In this document: positions 42,516-50,764 of the stretch, one piece after another
Numbering within the stretch: the first letter of the stretch is position 1
Layout: every line of letters starts with the position of its first letter
Source of the DNA: Paenibacillus riograndensis SBR5
Lineage (GTDB): Bacteria; Bacillota; Bacilli; Paenibacillales; Paenibacillaceae
Length of the DNA: 64,000 bases
Assembly: GCF_000981585.1 (NCBI RefSeq)
Contig: NZ_LN831776.1
Location: 3,021,187-3,085,186 of the forward strand
Reading direction: 5' to 3'
Position numbers and translations under genes: made by a program
The notes under the pieces: generated by a model
What the model was told of the DNA's origin: nothing
Database searches by the model: none
Seen by the model: the letters and a program-made list of their open reading frames with translations, nothing else

Positions 42516-42818
42516 ATGAACGTCAAAATTACCCGCAATGCGGCTAAAGTGATAAAGAAAACGATGGAACTTGAAGGCAACAGCGAGCTGAAGCTGCGCG
42601 TAGCCATTACGCATGCCCACGGCGATCATGCCCACTACGGCCTTGACCTGGACACGCCCAAAGAAAATGACATCGTTGTATCCACTGATAAAGAGATTGA
42701 TGTCATTCTTGATCCTAACCAGCCGCTGCTGGATGGTGTGAAAATTGACTATTTGTATTTCCCGGAAGAAGGTTTTGTCATTACTAATCCGTCTAAAGGA
42801 AATCACGGCGATCACTAA
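42516..42818 (+). CDS. HesB/IscA-fold protein lacking cluster cysteines
   Basis: This 100-aa protein has the HesB-like fold pattern (VKITRNAAKVIKKTM, LRVAITHAHGDHAHYGLDLD, VIDPNQ-like DVILDPNQPLLDGVKIDYL, EEGFVITNP). The three cysteines of IscA are all absent, and a His/Asp-rich HAHGDHAH segment occurs instead, so it may bind another metal. It is followed 41 nt later by a YuzB-like gene. Confidence 0.85.
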   Translation: MNVKITRNAAKVIKKTMELEGNSELKLRVAITHAHGDHAHYGLDLDTPKENDIVVSTDKEIDVILDPNQPLLDGVKIDYLYFPEEGFVITNPSKGNHGDH

Positions 42819-42859
42819 GTGTTCGCCCGTATTTTACGGACATAAAGAAGGGTTGCTCC

Positions 42860-43099
42860 ATGGCTAACGATATACGCATTTGCGACGAGTGCAATCATAT
42901 CAAGATGAAAAGTATCCTCCCCAAGCTGCGCAAGATGGCGCCTGACGCCGAGATTAAGACCGGCTGTATCTCCTATTGCGGACCTTGCGGCAAACGGCCG
43001 TTTGTCTACATCAATGGCCGTTATGTCAGCGGCCCGACGGAAGACGAGGTGCTGGCTAAGGCCGAGGCGTTTGTCAAACGGCCGGTTGCTAAGGAATAG
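42860..43099 (+). CDS. yuzB: YuzB-family protein (DUF1450)
   Basis: This 79-aa protein has four to five cysteines in ICDECNH and GCISYCGPCGKRPFVYING, a thioredoxin- or ferredoxin-like arrangement usual for YuzB. Its biochemical role is unknown. It probably shares a transcript with the HesB-like gene; a strong terminator follows. Confidence 0.9.
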   Translation: MANDIRICDECNHIKMKSILPKLRKMAPDAEIKTGCISYCGPCGKRPFVYINGRYVSGPTEDEVLAKAEAFVKRPVAKE

Positions 43100-43110
43100 G
43101 GTTTAGCATG

Positions 43111-43139
43111 ACCTCCGCTGATGAAGCGGAGGTTTTTTG
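43111..43139 (+). terminator. Terminator after yuzB
   Basis: ACCTCCGCT pairs with AGCGGAGGT, followed by TTTTT. Confidence 0.92.
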
Positions 43140-43197
43140 TAAAGATAAGAATTTATATGTTTTGGGGGAAGCGAAGCTTACCCCTTATTTAATTATA

Positions 43198-43250
43198 TAG
43201 GAAACTATGATTACTTCCAGATGTGGATAAAAATATGCTTAAAGTTATAG
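43198..43250 (+). repeat. R2 left-extension fragment
   Basis: AGGAAACTATGATTACTTCC...CTTAAAG repeats the sequence at 8149-8196 almost exactly. After it the two loci diverge because of MITE copy C and extra sequence. Confidence 0.6.
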
Positions 43251-43280
43251 AATAAATACTTTGGACGAATTTGTAACGAG

Positions 43281-43535
43281 CAATAGAGTGAACTTGAAAA
43301 ACTAACAAAAGGGAAAAAGGATGGAGGGGAAGTTTGGAACTGTAGGAGTGAATGCGTCCGCCTAAAAGCTTTCCGTAGGAAAGCTCGCTATCTTCAGCAT
43401 AGGCAGTCTGCGGATTTCCACCGCGAACAGCGATAACAATCAAGAAATCTGCAGATGGGCAGCGGCCGGAAGTCTAAACCTTCTCCGTAGTCCCGACGAA
43501 GTCCCTAGTGTAAATATCTTAAGTTCACTCTATAT
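43281..43535. mobile_element. Hairpin MITE, copy C (diverged, longer)
   Basis: The ends are ATAGAGTGAACTTG and AAGTTCACTCTAT, variants of the copy A ends that changed in parallel on both sides. The centre keeps TCTGCGGATTTC and GAAATCTGCAGA. An extra internal AGCTTTCCGTAGGAAAGCT hairpin explains the greater length. Confidence 0.65.
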
Positions 43536-43547
43536 AGCTATTACTTA

Positions 43548-43830
43548 CCGGTTTCTTTGCAGGTGCTAGTTGGAAAAAGGGAGCTTATTTTTCCGAAAAT
43601 CAAGAAATCCTGAGAGTTAAGTGGAAAAAGTAAATCTAATTGGGCCACTTTCCTTGAATAATGGCGAAATGGGCTGAATTAGTGTCCCTTTTTCCACTTC
43701 ATCTGCCCGAGGATAGGGTACTCCGGCAAATTAGTGTCCCTTTTTCCACTTAAAGAGTTGTCGTAGGATTCACGGGGGGGCTCCAGGTAACGCTAGAACC
43801 AAAACTGCTGGCCGTGGAGGACGGCACAGC
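43548..43830 (+). repeat. R2 repeat, copy c, uninterrupted
   Basis: This is the only complete R2 body: GTTGGAAAAAGGGAGCTTATT, AAGTGGAAAAAGTAAATCTAAT, then TTAGTGTCCCTTTTTCCACTT twice, and the tail with CTCCAGGTAACGCTAGAACC and GGACGGCACAGCCGTTTTGG. It provides the empty-site reference for the IS110 and IS256 insertions. Confidence 0.75.
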
Positions 43831-43842
43831 CGTTTTGGTTCA

Positions 43843-44160
43843 AGATAAGAATTTCTATGCTTTGGGGGAGATAACCTGGAAGCCTCAGAGGATATAAGTG
43901 ATGCAGAAGGATTGGGCTCCATCCGCAGACTGAAGCGGACCGAGGAGCCCTTATTTTGCCAAAAACCTTACTTTTTCAGCGGATACGGACTCAGGAGCCG
44001 TTATATCGTTGATGGAGCCTGGAATAAAGAGAAAAGGGACAAATAAGGGCATCTCTGTCCGTTGTCCTGCGAAATAGACTAATCTTCTCTCAATAAGGGC
44101 TTTCTGTCCGTAACGGCTGCGGATCGATCGCGAAGGAATATGGCGATCCGTCTTCAGCAT
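43843..44160 (+). repeat. R3 dispersed repeat, copy 2
   Basis: It matches 14088-14437 in order: AGATAAGAATTT head, GGGGGAGATAACCTGGAAGCCTC, GACTGAAGCGGACCGAGGAG, CGGACTCAGGAGCCGTTAT, AATAAGGGCATCT and GCGGATCGATCGCGAAGGA. From here to 44540 I see no gene. Confidence 0.65.
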
Positions 44161-44525
44161 GCCCCCGTTGATTTTGGAGCGGTGGAGAATCCCAACGGCC
44201 ATAGGCCCCGTGCTGTTATTTACCCGCCAGGGTGATTTTGTTTATCTCTAGGGGGCCGCGCGGCGGCATGGATCAATTGCACTTTCTGCAGTTGATTGTC
44301 TCCATATCCGCCGAAAAATTGAATCTGCTGTATTCTGTGCATCAGAAAATGCGGGAAAAGCAGTGTGGACCAGAAATCCCAGAAATCAATTGTATGAAAT
44401 ACAATAGAAGGGGATTTAAGGCGCTTTTATTGAAATTCTGCTGCACAAAGTGCAATCATATAGTTTGCCTTTCCGGCCCCTGCCCATCTGCAGATTTCTT
44501 TGTTTATCCGGGTGCGCCTGAAAGT

Positions 44526-44555
44526 TGGGGCTGCGCGGAGACCCATGGTATAATA
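44526..44555 (+). promoter_or_regulatory. Probable promoter of the aldo/keto reductase
   Basis: TTGGGG is followed after 18 nt by TATAAT at about 44550-44555, some 47 nt before the ATG. Confidence 0.5.
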
Positions 44556-44601
44556 GAAAAGTTCTCAACATCAGAAGATACATAGGAGGGAATGGAGCAC
44601 A

Positions 44602-45426
44602 ATGAAGCATATTGCAGATGTAACGATTCTGAATAACGGAATAGCCATGCCCCGGTTTGGACTGGGCACTTACAAAGCCGAGGGGGAAGAGGTAGCGCGT
44701 GCCGTAGCAACTGCACTGGAACTGGGTTACCGGAGTATTGATACCGCAGCGGTATATGGCAACGAGGAAGAGGTGGGACGCTCGATTGCCGCCAGCGGCG
44801 TACCAAGGGACAGCCTGTTCGTGACAACAAAGGTATGGAACTCGGATCAGGGCTACGATGAGACACTGAGAGCCTTCGAAACCAGCAGCAAGAAGCTGGG
44901 CCTGGACGTTATTGACCTTTATCTCATCCACTGGCCGGGTATGGATAAATATAAAGCTACCTGGCGCGCACTGGAACGGCTCTATGCTGAAGGACGCGTA
45001 CGCGCTATTGGTGTCAGCAATTTTCAGATTCACCATCTGGAGGAATTGCGGAAGGACAGCGAAACTGTGCCTGCCGTGAATCAGGTGGAGCTGCATCCGC
45101 GTTTTATCCAGAAAGAGCTGCATGACTACTGCGCCAGCCGCCAGATTCAGATCGAAGCCTGGGCACCGCTGATGAAGGGCAGACTGCAGGACAACGAGCT
45201 GCTGCATGGGATTGCAGGCAAACACGGCAAGACGGTTTCCCAGGTGATTTTACGTTGGGGGCTGCAGAACGGGATTGTGATCATCCCGAAATCTGTAACC
45301 GCCTCAAGAATTAAGGAAAACAGCGAAATCTTCGATTTCGAGCTGTCGGCGGAAGAACTGTCTGCCATCAGCGGCCTGGATGCCGGTGAGCGGATTGGCT
45401 CTGATCCGGACAAGTTATTGTTCTAG
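44602..45426 (+). CDS. Aldo/keto reductase
   Basis: This 274-aa NADPH-dependent reductase has GLGTYKAEGEEVARAV, the catalytic Asp and Tyr in SIDTAAVYGNEEEVG, Lys in FVTTKVWNSDQGY, His in YLIHWPG, and the cofactor segment IPKSVTASRIKEN. It resembles Bacillus YvgN/YtbE enzymes that reduce glyoxals. AGGAGGG precedes the ATG, and a terminator plus repeat R1 follow. Confidence 0.95.
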   Translation: MKHIADVTILNNGIAMPRFGLGTYKAEGEEVARAVATALELGYRSIDTAAVYGNEEEVGRSIAASGVPRDSLFVTTKVWNSDQGYDETLRAFETSSKKLGLDVIDLYLIHWPGMDKYKATWRALERLYAEGRVRAIGVSNFQIHHLEELRKDSETVPAVNQVELHPRFIQKELHDYCASRQIQIEAWAPLMKGRLQDNELLHGIAGKHGKTVSQVILRWGLQNGIVIIPKSVTASRIKENSEIFDFELSAEELSAISGLDAGERIGSDPDKLLF

Positions 45427-45452
45427 TCCAATACACTCAGCTTTTTCCACAC

Positions 45453-45487
45453 AGTCTCCCTGAATGCTCACGCTCAGGGAGACTTTT
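45453..45487 (+). terminator. Terminator after the aldo/keto reductase
   Basis: AGTCTCCCTGA (45453-45463) pairs with TCAGGGAGACT (45474-45484), followed by TTTC. Confidence 0.9.
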
Positions 45488-45586
45488 CAAAATATAAGAA
45501 TTTAAATGTTTCAGGCTATAAATTATCCTTCTATTTCTCGCTGAAACGGGTGCCGTCCTAATAAGGACGGCACCCGTTTCTACTTG
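45488..45586. repeat. R1 dispersed repeat, copy 5, with a perfect 16-bp stem
   Basis: The right hairpin has arms GAAACGGGTGCCGTCC and GGACGGCACCCGTTTC around TAATAA (45543-45580). It lies between convergent genes and its edge includes the stop codon of the minus-strand kinase, so it likely serves as that gene's transcription end. Confidence 0.8.
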
Positions 45587-46686
45587 TGCTGCCGGACAGG
45601 CAAAGAGATATGAAAGGCAGTGCCTTTGGATACTTCGCTTTCTACGGTCAGGAAGCCGCCGTGCGCGAGGATCAGGCTTTTTACAATGGCCATGCCGAGT
45701 CCTGTCCCGAGGTTCGGGGAGCCGTTTTTTGCTCCGCGGTAATATTTTTGGAACAGATTGTTCAGCGTATCTTCATCCATTCCGGTACCATTGTCCGAAA
45801 CCGTGATGTTCACACTTTCATCCCCCTCCCGCCGGACAGTCACATGAATGGCGGTTCCTGCCGGAGTGTGAAGCACCGCATTCATCAGCACATTTTGCAG
45901 CGCCCGGTAGAGCAGCTTCTCATCGGCAACAAGCTCCAGCGGCCCGGTCTCCGCATCCAGGCTCAACAGGTGGGACACCGCTCTCGGATCGTTGCCGACA
46001 TCGGCCGTCAGCCGCTGCAGGAATCCGATCAGCTCCACCGTGCCAAGCTGCATGGGCAGGGAAGCATGATCCTCATTCATTTGAAAAGAGAGGTTAATGT
46101 CGCTGATCAATTCCTCAATATGCCTTCCTTTGGCATGAATTTCTTGCAGGAACGTCCGCTGTTCATCCGCATTCCAACTGTACTCCTCGTTCAGCAGCAG
46201 AGCTGAATATCCCGTGACGTACGTTAGGGGTGTTTTAAGGTCATGCGAGATGCCGGCCACCCAATCCTTTTTGTTGTCTTCCAGCTTGCGGCGTTCCAGT
46301 TCGGCCTGCTTCAGGCCAGCGGACAGCGACTCGATGTGCACAATCAATTCGCCGTACAGCCGGTATCTGAATTTGAGCTTCCCGTTCCGCTTGAAGATGC
46401 CCTGAAGCGCAGGCGGAGGTTCGAAATTCCTGCCCGACAAGGAAGCGATCCACGACATCATGAATCTTAACGGACTCCCGAAATACCAGCCGAACAGCAC
46501 GCTGCAGGCCGTAATATTAAGCCCGAATACCGCCAGAATGTACAGATCATAATGCTCCTGACCTTCCAGAAGGCCCAGCTGCGGAAACAGCACCTCCACG
46601 CTAATCATCATGGTGATGCCGAGTCCCAGCATCCAGGCGATTAATCCGATGACAAAATGGACACTGAACCTTAGTCCCGTCTTCAT
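45580..46686 (-). CDS. Sensor histidine kinase
   Basis: This 368-aa protein has two N-terminal membrane helices (about 10-32 and 45-70) with a short loop, HisKA with WVAGISHDLKTPLTYVTGYSALL, and HATPase with NVLMNAVLHTP, DNGTGMDEDTL and GTGLGMAIVKSL. The short sensor loop resembles antibiotic- or envelope-stress kinases. The ATG overlaps the regulator stop. The final residues fall in repeat R1. Its likely target is the divergent ABC operon at 47606. Confidence 0.93.
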   Translation of the reverse strand: MKTGLRFSVHFVIGLIAWMLGLGITMMISVEVLFPQLGLLEGQEHYDLYILAVFGLNITACSVLFGWYFGSPLRFMMSWIASLSGRNFEPPPALQGIFKRNGKLKFRYRLYGELIVHIESLSAGLKQAELERRKLEDNKKDWVAGISHDLKTPLTYVTGYSALLLNEEYSWNADEQRTFLQEIHAKGRHIEELISDINLSFQMNEDHASLPMQLGTVELIGFLQRLTADVGNDPRAVSHLLSLDAETGPLELVADEKLLYRALQNVLMNAVLHTPAGTAIHVTVRREGDESVNITVSDNGTGMDEDTLNNLFQKYYRGAKNGSPNLGTGLGMAIVKSLILAHGGFLTVESEVSKGTAFHISLPVRQHK

Positions 46687-47429
46687 CAGGCTTCCTTGAC
46701 TGGCGGCACAAATTTGTAGCCGATCCCTCTCAGGTTAATGATCAGCTCAGGCGCTTTCGGATTGTCGTCCAGCTTTTTTCTGATTTTTGAAATATGGATG
46801 GTGACCGTTTTCTCGTATCCGTACCCCGGGCTGCCCCACACCAGTTCATAGATTTGCGAAGTTGTATAGATCCGGTTCGGATTCCGGCAAAAGAAGCTCA
46901 GCAGCTCCAATTCCTTGGCCGTACATTCCACACTTTCCCCATTCACGATCAATGAGGCGTCTGCAGGCCTTAGAATAAAACGCCCATAATTATATTCCTT
47001 GTTTCCTGCACCTTCCGGATTTCCGCTAGACGAGGCTTGGGTGAGGCTCTGCCTTCTGAACAAGGCTTTGATCCGGGCAATGACCTCAAGCGGATTAAAA
47101 GGCTTCGTGATATAATCGTCCCCGCCAATCCCGAGCCCCGTCAATTTATCGAAATCGCTTGCGCACGACGTAATAAAAAATATAGGCGTATCCGTATGCT
47201 TGCGGATCTCGCGGCACAGCTCAAAGCCGTTGGCATCCCCCAGCATCACATCCAGCAGGATCAGGTCATAGGTATGATTTTTTATGAAAAATAACGCTTG
47301 TTCCCCGGTCGTACAGCTGGAGATGTTGTGGTAGCGCTCCTTCTTCAACGTAATCTCCAGCAAAGTCAAAATTCCCTTCTCATCGTCAACCAGCAAAATT
47401 TTCTCGGCATTCGTATGGTCGTTCAGCAA
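46686..47429 (-). CDS. OmpR-type response regulator
   Basis: This 247-aa protein has a receiver (ILLVDDEKGILTLLE, phospho-Asp in LILLDVMLGDANG, Lys in YITKPFNP) and a winged helix (VECTAKELELLSFFCRNPNRIYTTSQIYELVWG, LRGIGYKFVPP). The TTG at 47429 follows GGGGAGGA by 6 nt. It is divergent from the ABC transporter starting at 47606, 176 bp away, a layout common for two-component systems that control exporters. Confidence 0.93.
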   Translation of the reverse strand: MLNDHTNAEKILLVDDEKGILTLLEITLKKERYHNISSCTTGEQALFFIKNHTYDLILLDVMLGDANGFELCREIRKHTDTPIFFITSCASDFDKLTGLGIGGDDYITKPFNPLEVIARIKALFRRQSLTQASSSGNPEGAGNKEYNYGRFILRPADASLIVNGESVECTAKELELLSFFCRNPNRIYTTSQIYELVWGSPGYGYEKTVTIHISKIRKKLDDNPKAPELIINLRGIGYKFVPPVKEA

Positions 47430-47605
47430 CGGTGTTCCTCCCCTGAGTGCATAAGTTCCCTCTAAGTTTAGCATTCATTTTGCAATTTTTCTTGCCTCCT
47501 GTTTCCTTTTAACCGTGAGTTTGCTTTGATTTTACTTTCGGGGACTATTCTAACGTTGCGCCGCCAGGGAATGGTTCGGCAATTGGTTGTGACGGAGGAA
47601 TAGAC

Positions 47606-48481
47606 ATGGAATTGCAAATTGAACAGGTATCGAAAAGCTATGGTGCAAAGCATGCCCTCAGCGGCATCACCTTGAAGCTCAAACCAGGGGTGACCGGTCT
47701 GCTCGGCCCCAATGGTGCCGGGAAATCCACGCTGATGCGGATGCTCGCGACTATCGAGAAGCCAACGCAAGGAAGGATTGCATGGAATGGTGTGGATATT
47801 GCCGGGCAACCGCAGGTTTTGCGGAAGGAACTCGGCTATTTGCCGCAGGACTTCGGTGTGTATCCAAATCTGACTCCGCTTGAATTCCTGGAATATATAG
47901 CGGCGATGAAAGGACTGTCCGCCCGGTCTGCGCGGACCCGGATCAATGAGCTGCTGGAAATTTTAAATCTCGCGAATGACCGGAAGCGGCTGCTTGGCGG
48001 ATTCTCGGGCGGCATGAGACAGCGGGTGGGCATTGCCCAATCCCTGCTTAATGATCCGTCGCTGCTTATTGTCGACGAACCCACAGTCGGGCTGGACCCC
48101 GGAGAAAGAATCGGTTTCCGCAATTTATTATCCAGCTTGTCCGGGGACAGGATCATTATTTTATCAACGCATATCGTGACCGATATTGAATCCATCGCCC
48201 CCACCATCGCGCTGATGGCGAAGGGCCGGCTGGTCAAGTATGCGGCACCGGAGAACCTGATCCAGAGTGTGGAGCAGAAGGTCTGGAACTGTATCCTGCC
48301 TACCGCCTCACTGCCGGAAATGCAGGCTAAATACACGGTCAGCAGCGCTATTCAGCGCAGCGACGGCATCCACACCCGGATCGTTTCCGACCTGCGTCCC
48401 AGTGCAAATGCCACTCTGCTGCCCGCTTCACTGGAGGATGCGTACCTGTATACAGTGTCCTCGTTAGGGGTCCAGCCATGA
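47606..48481 (+). CDS. ABC transporter ATP-binding protein (ABC-2 exporter)
   Basis: This 291-aa protein has Walker A GPNGAGKST, Q-loop YLPQDFGVYPNLTP, signature FSGGMRQR, Walker B LLIVDEPTVGLDP and H-loop LSTHIVTD, plus a C-terminal extension ending SLEDAYLYTV. It is paralogous in design to the ATPase at 17561. GGAGGAATAGAC precedes the ATG. It overlaps the permease start by 4 nt. Confidence 0.95.
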   Translation: MELQIEQVSKSYGAKHALSGITLKLKPGVTGLLGPNGAGKSTLMRMLATIEKPTQGRIAWNGVDIAGQPQVLRKELGYLPQDFGVYPNLTPLEFLEYIAAMKGLSARSARTRINELLEILNLANDRKRLLGGFSGGMRQRVGIAQSLLNDPSLLIVDEPTVGLDPGERIGFRNLLSSLSGDRIIILSTHIVTDIESIAPTIALMAKGRLVKYAAPENLIQSVEQKVWNCILPTASLPEMQAKYTVSSAIQRSDGIHTRIVSDLRPSANATLLPASLEDAYLYTVSSLGVQP

Positions 48482-50073
48482 TGCGCAGCCTTTCTGCCTA
48501 CTTTTATTTAATCAAAAGCAATTTGGTCAGTCAGATGCGCAGCTATTCCTTCCTGTTCGTCATAGGGATCAGCGTATTCGCCGGTTATGCCTGCGTGCCG
48601 GATGCCGCTGCCGGATATGAAATCTTTTATATCGGCGGGGTTAGAGGCATCTATAACTCGGCGTGGCTGGGGGGACTTGCGGCGATGTTGACCACAATGC
48701 TGCTCTGGCTGTTCGGTTTTTTCATGCTCCGAAGCCAAATATCCGGAGATGCACGCCTGAAGCTTGGGCCGTTGATCGCCTCAGCCCCTGTCCGGAAAAT
48801 CAGGTACATCACCGCCAAGGCAGCGGCAAATTTTGTGGTTCTGCTGGTGATTGGAGCTGTTTTGCTGGTGGCCTTTATGGCCATGCAGCTGCTGCGGGGA
48901 GAAAGTTCCCAGCTCCGGTTAACGGATTACATGGCTCCCTTTTTCTTTGTAACTTTTCCATCCCTGTTTCTGCTCGGTTCCTTAACTGTACTGTTTGATG
49001 TATTTCCCGGTTTGAAGGGGGTTTTGGGGAATGTGCTGTTTTTCTGCCTGTGGATCGCCGTCGGGGTGGTGTCCATAGCGGCACCAAGCGATTGGTGGGA
49101 TCTGTTCGGCGTGAGCGGCATCCTGAATACAATGGCCCACAGTGCAGCGGAGCATTATCCTGCCCTCTCCAGCCTTGAGGGGGGCGGAAGCTTTGGATAT
49201 TATCAGACACAGGGCCAGATCCCCACATTTGTGTGGCAGGGCGCAGCATGGGATTCTTCGCTTGTCCCCGTCCGGCTCGTCTGGATAGCTGTAGGTATAG
49301 GAGGGATTATTCTGTCGGCTCTGCTCTTCCGCCGTTTTGAACACCTGGAAGGCTCCGCCAAGGCGCATCCGCTTGCTCCGGGCAGGGAAAAAGCACCTGC
49401 TCTGCCGCTTGCAGCCATGGAGCACAGCGGTTCACTACAGCTGTCTCCGGCAGTGAGGGTCAAGGGGGCAAGGTTGCCCGGGCGGGTCAAAGCCGAGCTG
49501 AAGCTGATGCTGAAGGGCATGTCCCTCTGGTGGACACTGCCCGCCATAATCCTTATTGCCGCGCCTCTGCTGGTTACAGCAAACTCTGTGAACAGCCTGC
49601 TGCCCTTTATCATGATCTGGCCTCTCGCTTTATGGTCGCAGATGGGCACGCGGGATCAGCATTATTTCACCACCGGGTTGACCTTGTCTTGCAGCTCGCC
49701 GCTGGCGAAGTGGTGGACGGAATGGCTCTCCGGCGTATTCATCACCTTGCTGTTTTCTGCGGGGGCAATCATCCGCTTCATCGCGGAGGACCAGATGCCG
49801 GCCCTGTTGGCATGGGGAACAGGCCTCCTGTTCATTCCGACCTTGGCGCTTGCACTCGGCACACTGGGCGGGTCAAAAAAGCTGTTCGAAGTCATTTATC
49901 TGCTCTGGTGGTATATGGGACCGCTCAATCATGTTCCCTCACTCGACTTTTTGGGGGTGTCTGATAGGAACCCTGTGCTTTATCTCATGTTCACTGTAGT
50001 TTTATTCGCAGCAGGTTCAGCCGTCCGGCTCTGGCAGACCGGAAATTTATCAATAAGAAGGAGAACTATATGA
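48478..50073 (+). CDS. ABC-2 type permease, large
   Basis: This 531-aa protein has about 12 hydrophobic segments in two groups (1-290 and 355-525) separated by a ~60-residue cytoplasmic stretch, as though two ABC-2 halves were fused. LMLRSQISGDARLKLGPLIASAPVRKIRYITAK-like sequence marks the first group. It overlaps both neighbours. It probably exports a peptide or lipid-like compound with the adjacent ATPase. Confidence 0.85.
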   Translation: MMRSLSAYFYLIKSNLVSQMRSYSFLFVIGISVFAGYACVPDAAAGYEIFYIGGVRGIYNSAWLGGLAAMLTTMLLWLFGFFMLRSQISGDARLKLGPLIASAPVRKIRYITAKAAANFVVLLVIGAVLLVAFMAMQLLRGESSQLRLTDYMAPFFFVTFPSLFLLGSLTVLFDVFPGLKGVLGNVLFFCLWIAVGVVSIAAPSDWWDLFGVSGILNTMAHSAAEHYPALSSLEGGGSFGYYQTQGQIPTFVWQGAAWDSSLVPVRLVWIAVGIGGIILSALLFRRFEHLEGSAKAHPLAPGREKAPALPLAAMEHSGSLQLSPAVRVKGARLPGRVKAELKLMLKGMSLWWTLPAIILIAAPLLVTANSVNSLLPFIMIWPLALWSQMGTRDQHYFTTGLTLSCSSPLAKWWTEWLSGVFITLLFSAGAIIRFIAEDQMPALLAWGTGLLFIPTLALALGTLGGSKKLFEVIYLLWWYMGPLNHVPSLDFLGVSDRNPVLYLMFTVVLFAAGSAVRLWQTGNLSIRRRTI

Positions 50074-50684
50074 CAAAATATATCCGCCGTACATGGCTTA
50101 TCCTCATCCCGGCAGCGTTCGTTATGCTCATACTTGCGGGCTGCGGGGACAAGGCCGTAGAGAAAACAGCTTCGTTTGAGGGATCAAAGGTGCAGCAGAT
50201 TGAGGTGAAAACGGACGGACAATCCATTCAGGTGAGCCGTTCCAAAGATTCGGATGTGAAGCTCCGTATGAAGACAGAAGGCGAGCTGCCGGCGGTGCTG
50301 AAGGCGGGTGTGCTTACTGTCAGCGCTGAACCGGCGTCCGGCTTCATCCATCTGAAGAATGAGACCCTGTATCTGGAGCTGCCGGAACAAAGCTACGAGT
50401 CCATCCGTCTGGCTACAGCCTCCGGCAATATTACCTTTGAGGACGGCCAGGCGAAGACAATCCTGCTGGACGCCGACTCAGGCAACATCACCGTCACCGG
50501 CTTTGCGGGGGAGATCGATGCAGCCACACAATCGGGCACCATTCACTCGGAGGTCCAGGCGTCGGCAGAGATTCAGACGGGCGGTGGCGGCCAGAGTCTG
50601 AAGGGGAAGGTGGGTGCAGAGAGTGCGGAAAATTCAACACTGAGTGTGCATTCAGCTTCAGGTAATATCACTTTGGAGAAATAG
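50070..50684 (+). CDS. Lipoprotein with DUF4097-like beta-repeat domain
   Basis: This 204-aa protein has a signal peptide with lipobox LILAGC (Cys ~26) and a beta-rich domain built of short repeats: IRLATASGNITFEDG, ILLDADSGNITVTGF, IDAATQSGTIHSEV and LSVHSASGNITLEK. This SGNI pattern is typical of DUF4097 adhesin-like domains. It is the last gene of the operon and may work as an envelope sensor or partner of the transporter. Confidence 0.85.
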   Translation: MTKYIRRTWLILIPAAFVMLILAGCGDKAVEKTASFEGSKVQQIEVKTDGQSIQVSRSKDSDVKLRMKTEGELPAVLKAGVLTVSAEPASGFIHLKNETLYLELPEQSYESIRLATASGNITFEDGQAKTILLDADSGNITVTGFAGEIDAATQSGTIHSEVQASAEIQTGGGGQSLKGKVGAESAENSTLSVHSASGNITLEK

Positions 50685-50689
50685 CCATG

Positions 50690-50732
50690 AAAAAACGGAC
50701 ATGCTCCTGATCAGGAACTGTCCGTTTTTTTG
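50690..50732. terminator. Two-way terminator
   Basis: AAAAAACGGACA pairs with TGTCCGTTTTTT, with an inner TCCTGATCAGGA stem. It lies between convergent genes and has A- and T-runs on both sides. Confidence 0.92.
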
Positions 50733-50764
50733 TGCAGAGCTGCTTATCCTGCCCGAATACCGGT

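Noticed and set aside
43951..44202. Minus-strand 83-aa frame resembling part of the one at 14276 (FIPGS segment)
   Set aside because: It lies inside repeat R3 with no ribosome site; similarity reflects repeat copies, not a protein family.
44232..44585. 117-aa frame before the aldo/keto reductase
   Set aside because: No ribosome site, no recognisable domain, and it runs over the likely promoter of the reductase.
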